Below are positions 9,465 through 19,565 of a DNA stretch of 23,245 nucleotides, piece by piece. Both the position numbers and the translations under genes were made by a program. Positions within the stretch are counted from its first letter, which is position 1. Each line of letters begins with the position of its first letter. The DNA comes from Mansonella perstans (lineage: Eukaryota; Nematoda; Chromadorea; Rhabditida; Onchocercidae): contig JBAMDO010000442.1 of the NCBI GenBank assembly GCA_037074765.1, positions 1 through 23,245 of the forward strand, read 5' to 3'. Below the pieces are notes generated by a model. That model had not been told where the DNA came from. It did not search any database and worked only from the letters and a program-made list of their open reading frames with translations.

Positions 9465-10621
9465 ATAATGCACCTGCAAATGTATGAATTACAATATGAT
9501 ACACTATGAAATTGATGTTTGCATTTTGCCGAATAATTTTTGCAATGTAAATTCAACTTTGTCAAATCAACATTTAACAACATCTGCCACAACATTTAAC
9601 GAGAGAGAGCAATATAAAAGGAAGAAATTGAAATTTGTCTTTTGTTTATTTTTTCAATTTTTTTATTTGTTTGTCTTTTGTTTATTTTCTCGATTTTTTT
9701 GTTTTGTTTATTTGTAAGTTATTTAGTTCCTTTACAAATTTCATTGTCTCGTTTTCAAACACTTTTTTTCCGGTATGCAAAAATAAGCTCAAGCATTAAT
9801 GTTGATGGAAAAATCATGCTTTAAAGAGAAAGAAGTAAAAAATACGCTTAGTGTGCTTAATGTGCCAAGTGAAAAATACGCTTAGTATGCTATATGTACA
9901 GAAAGAGTGCCAAGTGGAAAATACTGCTTAAATAGGACATTGGTTCGAAATAATCATCCTTGTATTACGATTCAATAATGTTGCTACTTTATTTTTAAAT
10001 GCTTCTAATGACGAATTTTAATTGGATTCATATTATTTTCATTACAATTTTTCCGTTCCCTACTAATACATTTGGCTATATTTGTAAAATTATTCATTCC
10101 TTCATTTATTCAACTGATATTATCAGAAGATTATGCTTGTATGTTTAAAGCTTATTTGATTTAATTATTTAGATAAAAGTTCGGTAAGAAATAGAAGCTA
10201 TTAGATACAGTTCAAGCTATGATAGCTTATGATTTGATATACGTACAAATACAATGTGAATAAATGAGTAAAATAAAAATTAAATATAATGTATTAAAAT
10301 GGATTTTTTATTGGAATAAAGAAAGTTGCAATTTGTTCCGATAAAAACTATCATTTCACATTCAAGCTTTGAAGAAGATGAAAAAAAAAAATCTTTTCAA
10401 TTTTGATTGCAATCATAAAATTTTATCAAATGTTAGCAAAAATTAACTTCATGTGAGCAAAAATCTACTACTATCTTTCATGATTTATCGTATTTGCATT
10501 AAAAAATTAATTATTAATTGAAAATTTACACAAATATTTATTCTTGAATTGAATTCCATGAATCAGGAAATTAACTTTGTCTTTTTTTTTCACTTCTTTT
10601 TCATTATTTTCGCCTTAAAAG
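9461..10621. other. Noncoding region with simple repeats
   Basis: T-rich imperfect tandem repeat of TTTGTCTTTTGTTTATTTT at about 9635-9716. A degenerate repeat of AAAAATACGCTTAGTRTGCT plus GTGCCAAGTG lies at about 9836-9930 (copies at 9836, 9870 and a worn one at 9916). Nothing exon-like was found from 9931 to 10621. Confidence 0.6.
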
Positions 10622-10708
10622 AACTGTTCAAACAAATATCACAGAGCATGGATCATTCAAGGCTGGATACATTTGATCTTCAACGGGAGACAGCGCCAGA
10701 TATTCCAG
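10622..10708 (+). other. Orphan exon-like segment (plus strand)
   Basis: Between an AAAAG acceptor and a strong donor (CCAG|GTATGT), one frame is open and contains ATG 10648 followed by MDHSRLDTFDLQRETAPDIP. Composition is protein-like, unlike the surrounding AT-rich DNA. No downstream partner exon was found on this strand. It may be an alternative 5' exon, a gene fragment, or chance. Confidence 0.3.
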
Positions 10709-10850
10709 GTATGTTCCATTTGTTGAAGGAACGGAGCAGTATTGATTTTTTTTGTCTTTCTATTCGGTCTGGATGCAATATTAGTTTCTGAATGAGATGA
10801 AAAACATGAGTGGAGAAAAATTAAAGGCGAGATGAGAGTATGTCGGATAC

Positions 10851-10966
10851 TATTTAAGAAAGTATCGTCGTTACATTGCTGCACAAATCGATGTCCAGCA
10901 TTGTATATGCTATCACGACACATTGATAGTATATGGCAATACTGCTGAACAGAACTCTTGAAAGAA
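10851..10966 (-). other. Orphan exon-like segment (minus strand)
   Basis: Acceptor TTTATACAG before 10966 and donor A|GTATCC after 10851 enclose 38 open codons with YCHILSMCRDSIYNAGHRFV and a third Cys in QQCNDD. The Cys spacing hints at an extracellular module but I cannot name it. No joining exon was identified. Confidence 0.3.
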
Positions 10967-11955
10967 CTGTATAAATGATATATGTATGTATGAATATGAC
11001 CAAAAAATTTCTCACGCATGCAACCATTTTTTACGTGATACACACTTAAAAATAATTTCGTGAAGCTATAACGTCATCAAACTAAAGCTCCTAGGATCGA
11101 AATCGGATATGCAAGCATATAGTTTGTGTGATTAAGGATGATGAATGAAATTCTCTTCAAATTTTGAAATTTGATCAATTCTGAATCTATTAAAAAAGAA
11201 TATTGTAAAAATTATTCTCTCTAATAGGACGGACATTTTATAACCCTATTTGTATGATAAAATGAATGAAGAAATACATAGGAACTGAGATGAATCCTTC
11301 TGTTTACCTGCATAAATCTGCACACTCGGATGGCTTTTATTCTGATAAGGCTGCCCACTCGGACGGAAGGCCTTTACCCTGACTTTTCGGCACTGTTGCT
11401 ATATGCTGGCATGAGCTGTCACCGTTATGATCTATATAACAAATAAAACTTTTAGATAAGGTAAGAAATGAAGAATTTGATTCAGAATTTAATGCGGAAT
11501 ACTGCATTAAAACTTAAACATTTGTCTTTCCAGTACCAGCAAAGAAACGTACAATCAAATATATAAAAATTAATAATCGTGTTTTCAGGCGCAAATATCG
11601 CGAAATGCTAATTTGCGCTTTCCAAACTTTTATTGGTGTTGTTGCCTAACCGTTCTTATCTATTTGAGATTTTCATATTTTCTTCTTCCGCTTTATCATT
11701 TATCATTCATTCATATACAGAGATCAGGAATACTGGTTGAAATTGTAAGAGTGAGGATAACCGGATCTTCTTCCTTCATCATCATCATCATCGTTAGCCA
11801 TTAAGAGCACATAGTTCATTGTATCCAAAATTCATATATCAAGGTGTGATTTTTTTTTTAGTTCGCCATTGTCATTATCATTATCAGTTTTGCCAATTCT
11901 TTCATTGACCATATCATCAATTATTCTGAGAGTTACTATTGTCATAATACGTCAA
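10967..11955. other. Noncoding region
   Basis: No supported gene. The only internal structure is a 33-nt imperfect direct repeat: CTGCACACTCGGATGG at 11318-11333 and CTGCCCACTCGGACGG at 11351-11366, within a less AT-rich patch (11300-11420) that holds a 27-codon frame from ATG 11290. Confidence 0.5.
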
Positions 11956-11959
11956 AAAA

Positions 11960-12012
11960 GAGCACACACATACACCACATACACATATACACACACACAT
12001 ACATACACAAAC
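11960..12012. repeat. CA/CACATA microsatellite
   Basis: Alternating CA with CATA and CCACATA interruptions, e.g. ACACACACATACATACACA. Confidence 0.9.
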
Positions 12013-12177
12013 GCATATAGCCATACGTATTCTGAAGGATCAAGAAAATTTTTGACGTGAATTATTATTAAAAAGATTTACCAGTTAATTAATGGGTTTA
12101 TATATATATGGAAAATCAAATACAAAATATTTTAACGTCATCAATGTTCCAGTATTCAATTATCAGGTATAACAAGA

Positions 12178-12310
12178 AAATAAAAACTCCCTTATCTTAC
12201 GTATACCTTACGTATGAAAACCTTATGTATAAAAAGCTCCTTAGTTTACTATACCTTATGTATAAAATTCTTACGTACAAAAAGCTCCTTATTTTACGTA
12301 TTCAAAAAAG
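12178..12310. repeat. Short degenerate tandem repeat
   Basis: Repeated CCTTATGTATAAAA and AAAAAGCTCCTTA modules: CTTACGTATA, CTTACGTATGAAAA, CTTATGTATAAAAAGCTCC, CTTATGTATAAAA, CTTACGTACAAAAAGCTCC. These produce overlapping short open frames that are not credible genes. Confidence 0.8.
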
Positions 12311-12660
12311 CTATGTTTTGTGACATTACGGATTATCTCGCAGTAATCGCACCAAATTATTCATTTTTAAGAGCTTGTCAACCAAAAATACATTCATCAT
12401 TGCTGTCTGCAAAATTATTTTTATATACTGGTATGTTTGAATATACATTTAAAAATTTCATAATGCATAATTTACGATTTTTAAATGCGTGCTTATGTAA
12501 CTGGAGTTTTAAAAAAATAAACTTCAATAACATATGATTACATTCATTTACATATCTCGTAAATATATTATTTCAATTTAGTTCAAAATTTAAAATAACA
12601 TTTCTTTTGCTTCTTTTGAAATTGCATAATCAAAACCGCAAAATCAGTTATTTCAATTAC

Positions 12661-12780
12661 TACAGGTGTCAGTGTGATAAAACCAAAATCCCAAAATTAT
12701 TTCTATTATTACAAATGTCAATGTGATAAAACTAAAATTCCGAAGTTAATTATTATTACAAGTACCAGTGCGATAAATGA
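12661..12780. repeat. Three-copy repeat, period 47-49 nt
   Basis: TACAGGTGTCAGTGTGATAA at 12661, TACAAATGTCAATGTGATAA at 12710 and TACAAGTACCAGTGCGATAA at 12757, with similar intervening AAACYAAAATYCC sequence. Confidence 0.85.
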
Positions 12781-13513
12781 AATAGTGTATCATCCTAATC
12801 TCTTATATTACTTTAGCCTAGGATTTTTCATGGATTAGTAAGCATTTCGTACGAATATATATCTTTTGATGTTTTTTAGAATCAATTATAGTGAAATAAG
12901 ATCGCTCTAATATTAACTGCTAGCGCTACGGTTTCCAACAATTCCAAATAATGATCCTACAGAAGAAAAGCTTTACCAAATAGAACTTAGATTTGTCAAA
13001 TTATAATAGGATAACTTATTTTCCAGGTAAGTAACTCCTATACCCAAACTGGCATACAATAAGAATGAAACAAATATGCAAAAAACTTTCTGGTTATTAT
13101 CAATCTTCCCATGTTAATCCAGCTTTTTAGTTAACTTACTTAACGATACTTGATTGCTCAGTAATTTAGATACTTCGGAATGAATTTTTCAATTATTTTT
13201 AACTTGTTTTATTTTTAATTTACTTTAATTTTAATTCAAATGAAAAATTAACTGAAATAAAAGAGGGTCAACATTATGCGTGACTTTTATTTGCGCATCA
13301 TATTGCTACCCAAATGAATTCACAAAAGATCCGTAATTTCCTAAAGAATCCATTTCAAAATTATTATAAATCAATTTTCTTTAGGTAAAACTAACTGAAA
13401 TATTTGATTTGTTAAAATAGTTTTTGTTTTAATCCCAAAAAAAAATGTATATATATTTGCTAATAGTTTAATAAACTAATTATTTGTTTACAATGCAAAT
13501 TATTTGAAAATTT
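12781..13513. other. Noncoding AT-rich region
   Basis: No exon-like frame or RNA gene recognised on either strand. Confidence 0.6.
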
Positions 13514-13624
13514 GAAAAATTTTAATTGTTATGCGACATAAGAGAAATTAGAAAAATTTTTATTGATATGTGACATGAGAGAAATTAGAAAAATTTTAAT
13601 TGTTATGTGACATAAGAGAAATTC
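13514..13624. repeat. 37-bp tandem repeat, exactly three copies
   Basis: Copies start at 13514, 13551 and 13588. Each begins GAAAAATTTT and ends GAGAAATTA/C, with only a few substitutions between copies and no length change. Confidence 0.95.
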
Positions 13625-14559
13625 GAGAAATTGGTATTCTTTTACAAAATTTTATAAAGATCCATTTTGTAAGATTGACTTAATCAAATTGCTTTCTTTG
13701 ATTTAACAACCAAATAAACAAACATTCATTATCATTGATCCATATGCAATTATCATAAATCTTAGCAAAACGTATAATTAATTAATTAATTATCCCTCTT
13801 TACCATTCATTAATCCCAACATCAAAATTTACATCCCAATACCTTCCAATATTTTTTCCATATTTCTTGTCCTAACTTTTATCCATCATTAATTATTCTT
13901 AATTTACCCAAATGCAAAAATTTTTCGCGCACTTTTTTTCTTGAAATCTCCCCCTAATCGATCTTTCATCTAGAACATTCCAGTCTTTTACTTTTAAATT
14001 TTTTTTCCTATATCCTAAAATTAACAAGTATAAGGTAAATGATATATGTATGCATGTAATTTTAGTAAGCTATAAAAAACTTTTAAGTTTATCTCTTAAT
14101 TAACCGTTTTATAAGAAACCCCTTCAAACGAGCAAATAGGGAAATTTGATGAAATTGAGTAAAATTTAATAATCGTTGAATTTTTTTTTTTCATTTTCTT
14201 GATTATTGTGAATTATTAAAAGAAAATTAATTGTCAATTGCATTTGCAAACATTATGTACTTATAAAAGTGCAATTCGCAACACATTTAGTCGAAAAACT
14301 ATCAAAGAGATGGTTGCGTGGTAGAATGGTGGAAATTTTATTTAGAATTTATTAAAAGTTAACTTTAATGAAAGTTTAAAAAATATTCACTGGAAAGTTT
14401 ACATTTTTGGTCAATCTCAGTAAGATTAATGTTGATTCCAAAAAAATTAAAATTGCATGTATTTTAAAAAATGCATTTTTTGAAAGAAGATAGTAATTTC
14501 AATTTCATTTGAAATAAAATTTTTTTTCCGAAAATATAATCTAAACCTAACATTTTCAA
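13625..14559. other. Noncoding AT-rich region
   Basis: No gene supported. A few AATT repeats (about 13777-13792) and T runs only. Confidence 0.6.
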
Positions 14560-14702
14560 AATTTCGAAAAGTATTTTGAAATTCGATTAATTTGGACCCA
14601 ATTCGAAATAATTCTTTATTAATTTGAATCTAATTCGGATTAATCCGAAATGTAATTTTTTATTAATTTAGATTAATTCGGACTAATTCGAAATATAATT
14701 TG
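14560..14702. repeat. AATTCG-rich degenerate repeat with a 16-bp palindrome
   Basis: Repeated TAATTCGRATTAAT and TTATTAATTTRRAT modules. 14634-14649 (TTCGGATTAATCCGAA) is a perfect palindrome. Confidence 0.8.
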
Positions 14703-14915
14703 TTTTTAATGTTTTTTGTTGTAGTTACTGTAAAAGATATGTTGTAGTGATATGTTGTAGTGCAAGATGAAGATTTATTTCGCATTTCGAATTCATAAAA
14801 TATAAGCATAACTTACTCCTATGGAAAAAATATGTATTTCGTTTAAAAATCACACTGTACATAGCAAAATAATAGCAAATAGCAAACATATACAACAACT
14901 GATGAATAATAACTA

Positions 14916-14986
14916 CTTTGGAAAATGTTAGAAAAGAATACTTTGAAAAATGTTAGAAAAGAATTTAAAAAATGTTAGAAAAGAAT
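14916..14986. repeat. Three-copy repeat of AAAATGTTAGAAAAGAAT
   Basis: Copies at 14916-14940, 14941-14964 and 14965-14986 share the core AAAATGTTAGAAAAGAAT and differ in their 5' five bases. Confidence 0.9.
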
Positions 14987-15536
14987 GAAAAGAATGATAT
15001 TTTATTATGATTGTGAAAAAAAATTTAGTGACAACTGATTAAAAATTTAGCGATAATAAGGATTGAAAATGCAAAAAGATGGAATGACATTTTTCGTTAA
15101 TGCATTAATTAATGTACATATATGTTAATTGATCGGAATTGATAATCTCTAACTTGAATAATTAAAGTAAAAAATAGAATGATGATTTAGTATGATTGCT
15201 GCTATATATGTTTTCACAAATGAACCAATAAATTAATTTTCACAAGAAGTGAAGGTTAAATGTCGTTTAAAAGAAGTATGAGCTTGACATATGTTGTAAG
15301 GGGAAAAATGAGAATAGCAAAAGGAAAAAGGGAACAAATAAATTGTATACAAACTGCTTTTTCTTGCAAATTTTTTTTTCTTTTTTTTTTATGGGAAATA
15401 ATGGGAAATGCTTATAGCTAAGTTAAGTTTATTTTTTGTCAAGTAATAATACATATAATGTATATATTTTTAGGCTACCATTAAATACACAGAGATACGA
15501 GATCAGATAAGATCCTCAAGTGTTGTGAGGAAGGAA
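14987..15536. other. Noncoding, 3' flank of igdb-1-like gene
   Basis: AT-rich with a T-rich tract at about 15369-15390 and TTTATT at 15428-15433 (AATAAA on the minus strand, about 340 nt after the igdb-1-like stop), a candidate polyadenylation signal. Confidence 0.4.
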
Positions 15537-15606
15537 AAGAGGAAGAGAGAGAGAGAGCGAAAGGGAGAAAAAGGGAAAGAAAAAAGAAAAAAAGGAAAAA
15601 AAGTAG
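15537..15606 (+). repeat. Polypurine tract
   Basis: About 70 bases of almost only A and G, including GAGAGAGAGAGAG, in the 3' flank of the igdb-1-like gene. Confidence 0.9.
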
Positions 15607-15769
15607 TGAAAATAATAAGTGAAAATAGTGATAAATTTGAAAAATATTAAATCATATGACAAATTTCAGCTGTTTTTGATTGGCTTCTTTCTTTCTATTA
15701 AATTATCCAGTAAGATGATAAATTTTTTTGCAAAATTTAAAATTATAATTCTGTTTGAAAATGCTGAGA

Positions 15770-17428
15770 TCAAAATTGGAAATGATAGGAAGCGGTCCAT
15801 TTATCACCATTATGAATTAACCGTACTGGATGTGCATTACCAAAACTATTCGATGCTACAACAACAATTTCATCAATATCATCTGCAGCATTACTAAAAA
15901 TACGTTTACTTGTTGTTACAACGGAACTTAGCTCCCAGGTTGTGGAAAATTTACGCTTCCAATAAACATGATACATATCAGCACGTGGTGTTAAATCCCA
16001 GCGTAATATTAAATCACCATTCGAATTTGGTATAGCTTTTAGGCCAGATACAGTAGCTGGTCGACTATCTGCATTTTCCATTCGACATTGAAATATCGAG
16101 AATGTGTATACAGCACATGCATGTGGTATAGTATCTAATTTGTTCATTTGCAAACCATCACAAAGTGGTAAACAAATACCAGGAACCTTTTTGCGTAAAC
16201 AACATGCACCTTCATCAACACCTGCTGTTGTACAAGTAAGAAATTTACTTATTTCATCTTCACAATGGCTATTAATGAATGATTCAGCACGTAGAGCAGC
16301 ATGCTTACCGAATTCAGAACCACAAACGGCAACACATGGTGATCGAATTCCCAAACGCTGACAACATGTATATGGTGGTTCTGGTGGTATTGGTGTTGCT
16401 GAGGTTAGTGTACGCTGTACCACTCGAATATCAGCACTGGAACTACCGAAATCATTGGTTGCAACACAGCGATAGGTACCAAAATCCGATGCTTTTAGGA
16501 ATCTAATTTGTAGAGCAGAAACATAATGTCGTGGGTACTCATGAGAAGAAATATAATTGGTGAAGCTATACTTATCACCTCCAATCTTCTCGTAATGACC
16601 TGCTTTTTCCTGCACTTTCTTCCATTCAAAATGAGCACTTTTATGAGTGGTACCAGAAATTTCCATTCGGCAAGCAACTGTCACCGATGATGCATCACCA
16701 GGAATTGATACAGTTTCACGGTATGCGACAACTCTAGGTGCTACTCCAGCCGTGTAAAAATGAACTGTTTCGGAAGGTAATGACCGATGACGTCCATCGC
16801 GAGTTACTGCAATTACATGTACCAAATATTTACTATCAGCTCGTAAACTTGTAAGAGTAACCTTATAACTTCGAGTATTGATAGTCTTTTCAATGAAACC
16901 ACTATCAGCTTCTTTACAGATAACTTGATACGATTCAGCAAGATTTGAGTTAACTGCTGGTGGTGACCAAGAGATCACGACACTATCCGTACTTTTAGAT
17001 ACGATATGCAATGATAAAGGTGATGTAGGAATGTTCAAATAGCCACGTTCGAAGCAACGAAACATAGGATGCAAATTGATGGCTAAACAGGTCTGATATT
17101 TATCCCAGGCTGCAATCCCATCAATACCTTCACCACGACACATACCAAAGCAAGCATTTTCATCACGATCTTTTGCTTCACTCATACAACAATGAATATG
17201 ATCACGACCATCAGCTAAGCATTCCGAGATTGCATTCATATACGGTTGACAATTCAATTTTCGTTCAAAAATATTGTAGACATCGAAATCATTGGGTGGA
17301 TTCTGGGGATTACATAACATTCGTGTGCACGTCTCCGTCACGCCACGTTTTCGACAACACTGTCCAACGACAACTGCGCCTACACCGTTGCAAACGTTAT
17401 ACACGAACAGAAACAGCGACAACCACAT
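15770..17428 (-). CDS. igdb-1: IGDB protein: DB, fibronectin III and Ig domains
   Basis: Secreted or surface protein of the nematode IGDB type (like C. elegans C25G4.10), probably an extracellular matrix or adhesion factor. Exact role unknown. One uninterrupted frame of 552 aa starting at ATG 17428, the first Met with a signal peptide (MWLSLFLFVYNV); the 21 upstream codons lack ATG. Domains: DB cysteine module 24-127 (CCRKRG, HCCMSE, FRCFERG), FN3 about 133-228 (VVISWSPPA), Ig-like about 229-338 (VACRMEIS, FEWKK, DFGTYRC), second DB about 355-450 (CCQRLGIRSPC, ACCLRKK), FN3 about 457-545 (LILRWDL, VYWKRKF). The Ig Cys pair is at 253 and 321. No transmembrane helix after the signal peptide. 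Lack of any intron is odd beside the multi-exon neighbours. The symbol rests on architecture; other IGDB paralogues are possible. Confidence 0.88.
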   Translation of the reverse strand: MWLSLFLFVYNVCNGVGAVVVGQCCRKRGVTETCTRMLCNPQNPPNDFDVYNIFERKLNCQPYMNAISECLADGRDHIHCCMSEAKDRDENACFGMCRGEGIDGIAAWDKYQTCLAINLHPMFRCFERGYLNIPTSPLSLHIVSKSTDSVVISWSPPAVNSNLAESYQVICKEADSGFIEKTINTRSYKVTLTSLRADSKYLVHVIAVTRDGRHRSLPSETVHFYTAGVAPRVVAYRETVSIPGDASSVTVACRMEISGTTHKSAHFEWKKVQEKAGHYEKIGGDKYSFTNYISSHEYPRHYVSALQIRFLKASDFGTYRCVATNDFGSSSADIRVVQRTLTSATPIPPEPPYTCCQRLGIRSPCVAVCGSEFGKHAALRAESFINSHCEDEISKFLTCTTAGVDEGACCLRKKVPGICLPLCDGLQMNKLDTIPHACAVYTFSIFQCRMENADSRPATVSGLKAIPNSNGDLILRWDLTPRADMYHVYWKRKFSTTWELSSVVTTSKRIFSNAADDIDEIVVVASNSFGNAHPVRLIHNGDKWTASYHFQF

Positions 17429-17504
17429 GTGAGCAATTGGGGGACAATCCTTCACACCGGGAAAGCAAACACAGGTTGGCCGCCCTTTCAAGGTCTTCCG
17501 CTGA

Positions 17505-17571
17505 TGATACCTTCCATCTTCCTCCTCCTACCCCTCAGTTTCCTTCTCACCCCCGTCTCCTCTCCCCTAGA
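17505..17571 (-). promoter_or_regulatory. GA-rich tract upstream of igdb-1-like gene
   Basis: On the minus strand this is almost pure purine (GGGGAGAGGAGACGGGGGTG and similar) starting about 75 nt upstream of the start codon. It stands out as GC-rich in AT-rich surroundings. A promoter role is an inference. Confidence 0.4.
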
Positions 17572-17711
17572 GCATTCATTAACATCCAAATCAACCCATG
17601 CCAACTACTTTATAGGCAATTCAAAAAAAAAATTTTGTTCTCATTACAATTTCTTTTGATACCGATGTTATCATTCCTGCTACTACCGTAACATAATCAC
17701 TCATATTCCAG

Positions 17712-17989
17712 TTTCGTTCATCCGTTCCATAATTTTGGAACACATATTTCTCTTACCACTACTACCAGTCATTAGTAAAGAGATCTCCCATCTGCTGTCA
17801 ATGGTACACTCATACCAGGATGCGGTATGTGACCAAAATATTACACAATATAACAGTCTTGAACAATTATTAGTAGAATTCATCTCGAGCTCAGCGGGTT
17901 TAAATATTTTTACTTCCCGAAAAATGTTTTGTAATATGATATCCCAAATTCCTTACTCTTTCTTATTGCGAAGTAGTCTGCAAGGTTAA
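17712..17989 (+). other. Possible exon, plus strand
   Basis: After an acceptor ATATTCCAG (ending 17711) a frame stays open for about 92 codons: ILEHIFLLPLLPVISKEISH, then LLSMVHSYQDAV, with a possible donor GCG|GTATGT at 17825. Composition is moderately protein-like, but there is no partner exon, start or known motif. Confidence 0.25.
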
Positions 17990-19097
17990 ATTCTTCATCT
18001 ATAAATCATTTGGTCCAAAGAATGGAAGACCAATTCGTAGAAGAGGATCGCAATCTATAACTTTTGGCATCACTTTTTTTTTTTTTTTTTTTTTTAAATT
18101 CCATAACTAAAAGATCACAGTGCTTTGTTTTACAAAAATAATGAAAGCAATTGAATGAAGCAGCTTTCATACAATAAGCTTTTATAACGTCAAAATACCG
18201 TTCATTTTGTTTGGTTTTGAATTACATAACTACCATACCAAGAAATATTTGAATGATGTATCACGAAGTATTAAAACTACTTCGTATCTATGATTCAGCA
18301 TAACATTATACTGATAAAACCGATACTTCTTTTTTTCAATATAAATAAAAGATTACGTATTTTTTGTTTCTGGATTTCATTTCATCGATCATAGTTACCA
18401 GTAAAAGAATTTGTGTCTGTTTGTTTACGTAGTCATCCCCACAGAGGTATCAGAACGATTGTTTACCGATAGTAATTAATTTGTCACCGAATTAGGCTAC
18501 TCCTTGACCCGATTTATTTGCCACTTACTGAAATGAAAGTTATCATCTTACACAAAGTTGTTCTCTTACTCTCTTTCCACTGCATTCGATCAAATCATTT
18601 CCGCATTACAAAACAATTCATTTGTGTAATACAAACACTGCATCGATATACATCACAATTCAGAATACTAATTCAAAACTCCTGATTCCCCGGTAAAGAT
18701 TATCATCTTTTTATATCATTCACATCTAGCACTCGTTATTTTTCTTCTATTTTATTTGTGAAAAGTTGTTCACATTACGACTACCTAACAGACTGTAAAC
18801 AACAAAAATTTATTCCGCTTAAAACAACAAAAAATATTTCCTTAATACAGCAATGAACTGATACATTATGAGAATAAAATTCGAGATCACTAAATGCGAG
18901 AGTTTGAAATTGTACTAAAAAAAAAGACAAATATGCACTGAAATCTGAGTATATTCAAGAAATAAAGATGGGGAAAGTATGAACAAACAAACAGCAGTGA
19001 TTTTTACCTGGTACAAATAAAATTTGAAAGAAGCAAACAGGCACAAATCAAAATCAATAGGTAAAACGTTAAAGTATTCCTTAAGTGTAAAACTTAC
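17990..19097. other. Mostly noncoding region
   Basis: Contains a T22 run at 18074-18095. A 50-codon frame at 18533-18685 begins MKVIILHKVVLLLSFHC, resembling a signal peptide, but has no other support. Nothing else recognised. Confidence 0.4.
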
Positions 19098-19158
19098 CCT
19101 TTATCCGAGCTGCGAAACTTCGTCTTCTGTAGATGGAACAATAGCTCTTTACAAGCAT
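19098..19158 (-). other. Possible first exon, minus strand
   Basis: ATG 19158 opens MLVKSYCSIYRRRSFAARIK and runs to an excellent donor (AAAGG|GTAAGT at 19097). A candidate acceptor TTTGTACCAG near 19012 would join in phase to GKNHCCLFVHTFPIFIS then stop, about 38 aa in total. It lies about 400 bp downstream of the HPF1 gene on the same strand. Confidence 0.25.
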
Positions 19159-19565
19159 ATTTTTAATTAGAGAACAACTGAGTATATTATGTATAGATTT
19201 TCATATTATTTTAAGAAGAAAGATTTGACATTGATTGCACTAAATGATTTTCTACAAAAAAGTGGTATAGAGATAATAGTAACCTTAAAAATTACCTTAA
19301 AATTAATTACCTAAAAGTTAATTACTTTAAAATTACCTTAAAAAACGAAGATGATTTTCTTCGGCTATTTTTCCTAACAAGAATTAAACTAGACTGTAAC
19401 ACTTTATAATCCAGCATTATTGCACTTCACTAATATTGTGAGATAAAGTAATAGATTTTTGAGCTATATAGTCACGCTATATGAAATGTTATCATTCATG
19501 TCACGCTTGCATACGTAACATGAAAGGGATTCGAACTATAAACTGATGGTAAGTCGTTTTTCACT

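Noticed and set aside
10657..11043. 128-codon minus-strand frame as a whole gene
   Set aside because: Only the middle part (10851-10966) has splice sites and protein-like composition; the ends are translated intron-like sequence.
14308..14333. tRNA A-box-like TGGTAGAATGG
   Set aside because: No acceptor stem, anticodon arm or B box (GTTCRANNC) follows at the proper spacing.
15537..15606. CRISPR or regulatory array
   Set aside because: A simple purine tract without unit structure. No repeat-spacer arrays exist anywhere in this eukaryotic window.
17173..17691. 172-codon plus-strand open frame
   Set aside because: It is antisense to the DB and signal-peptide part of the igdb-1-like gene and has no splice or domain support; the minus strand shows clear domains.
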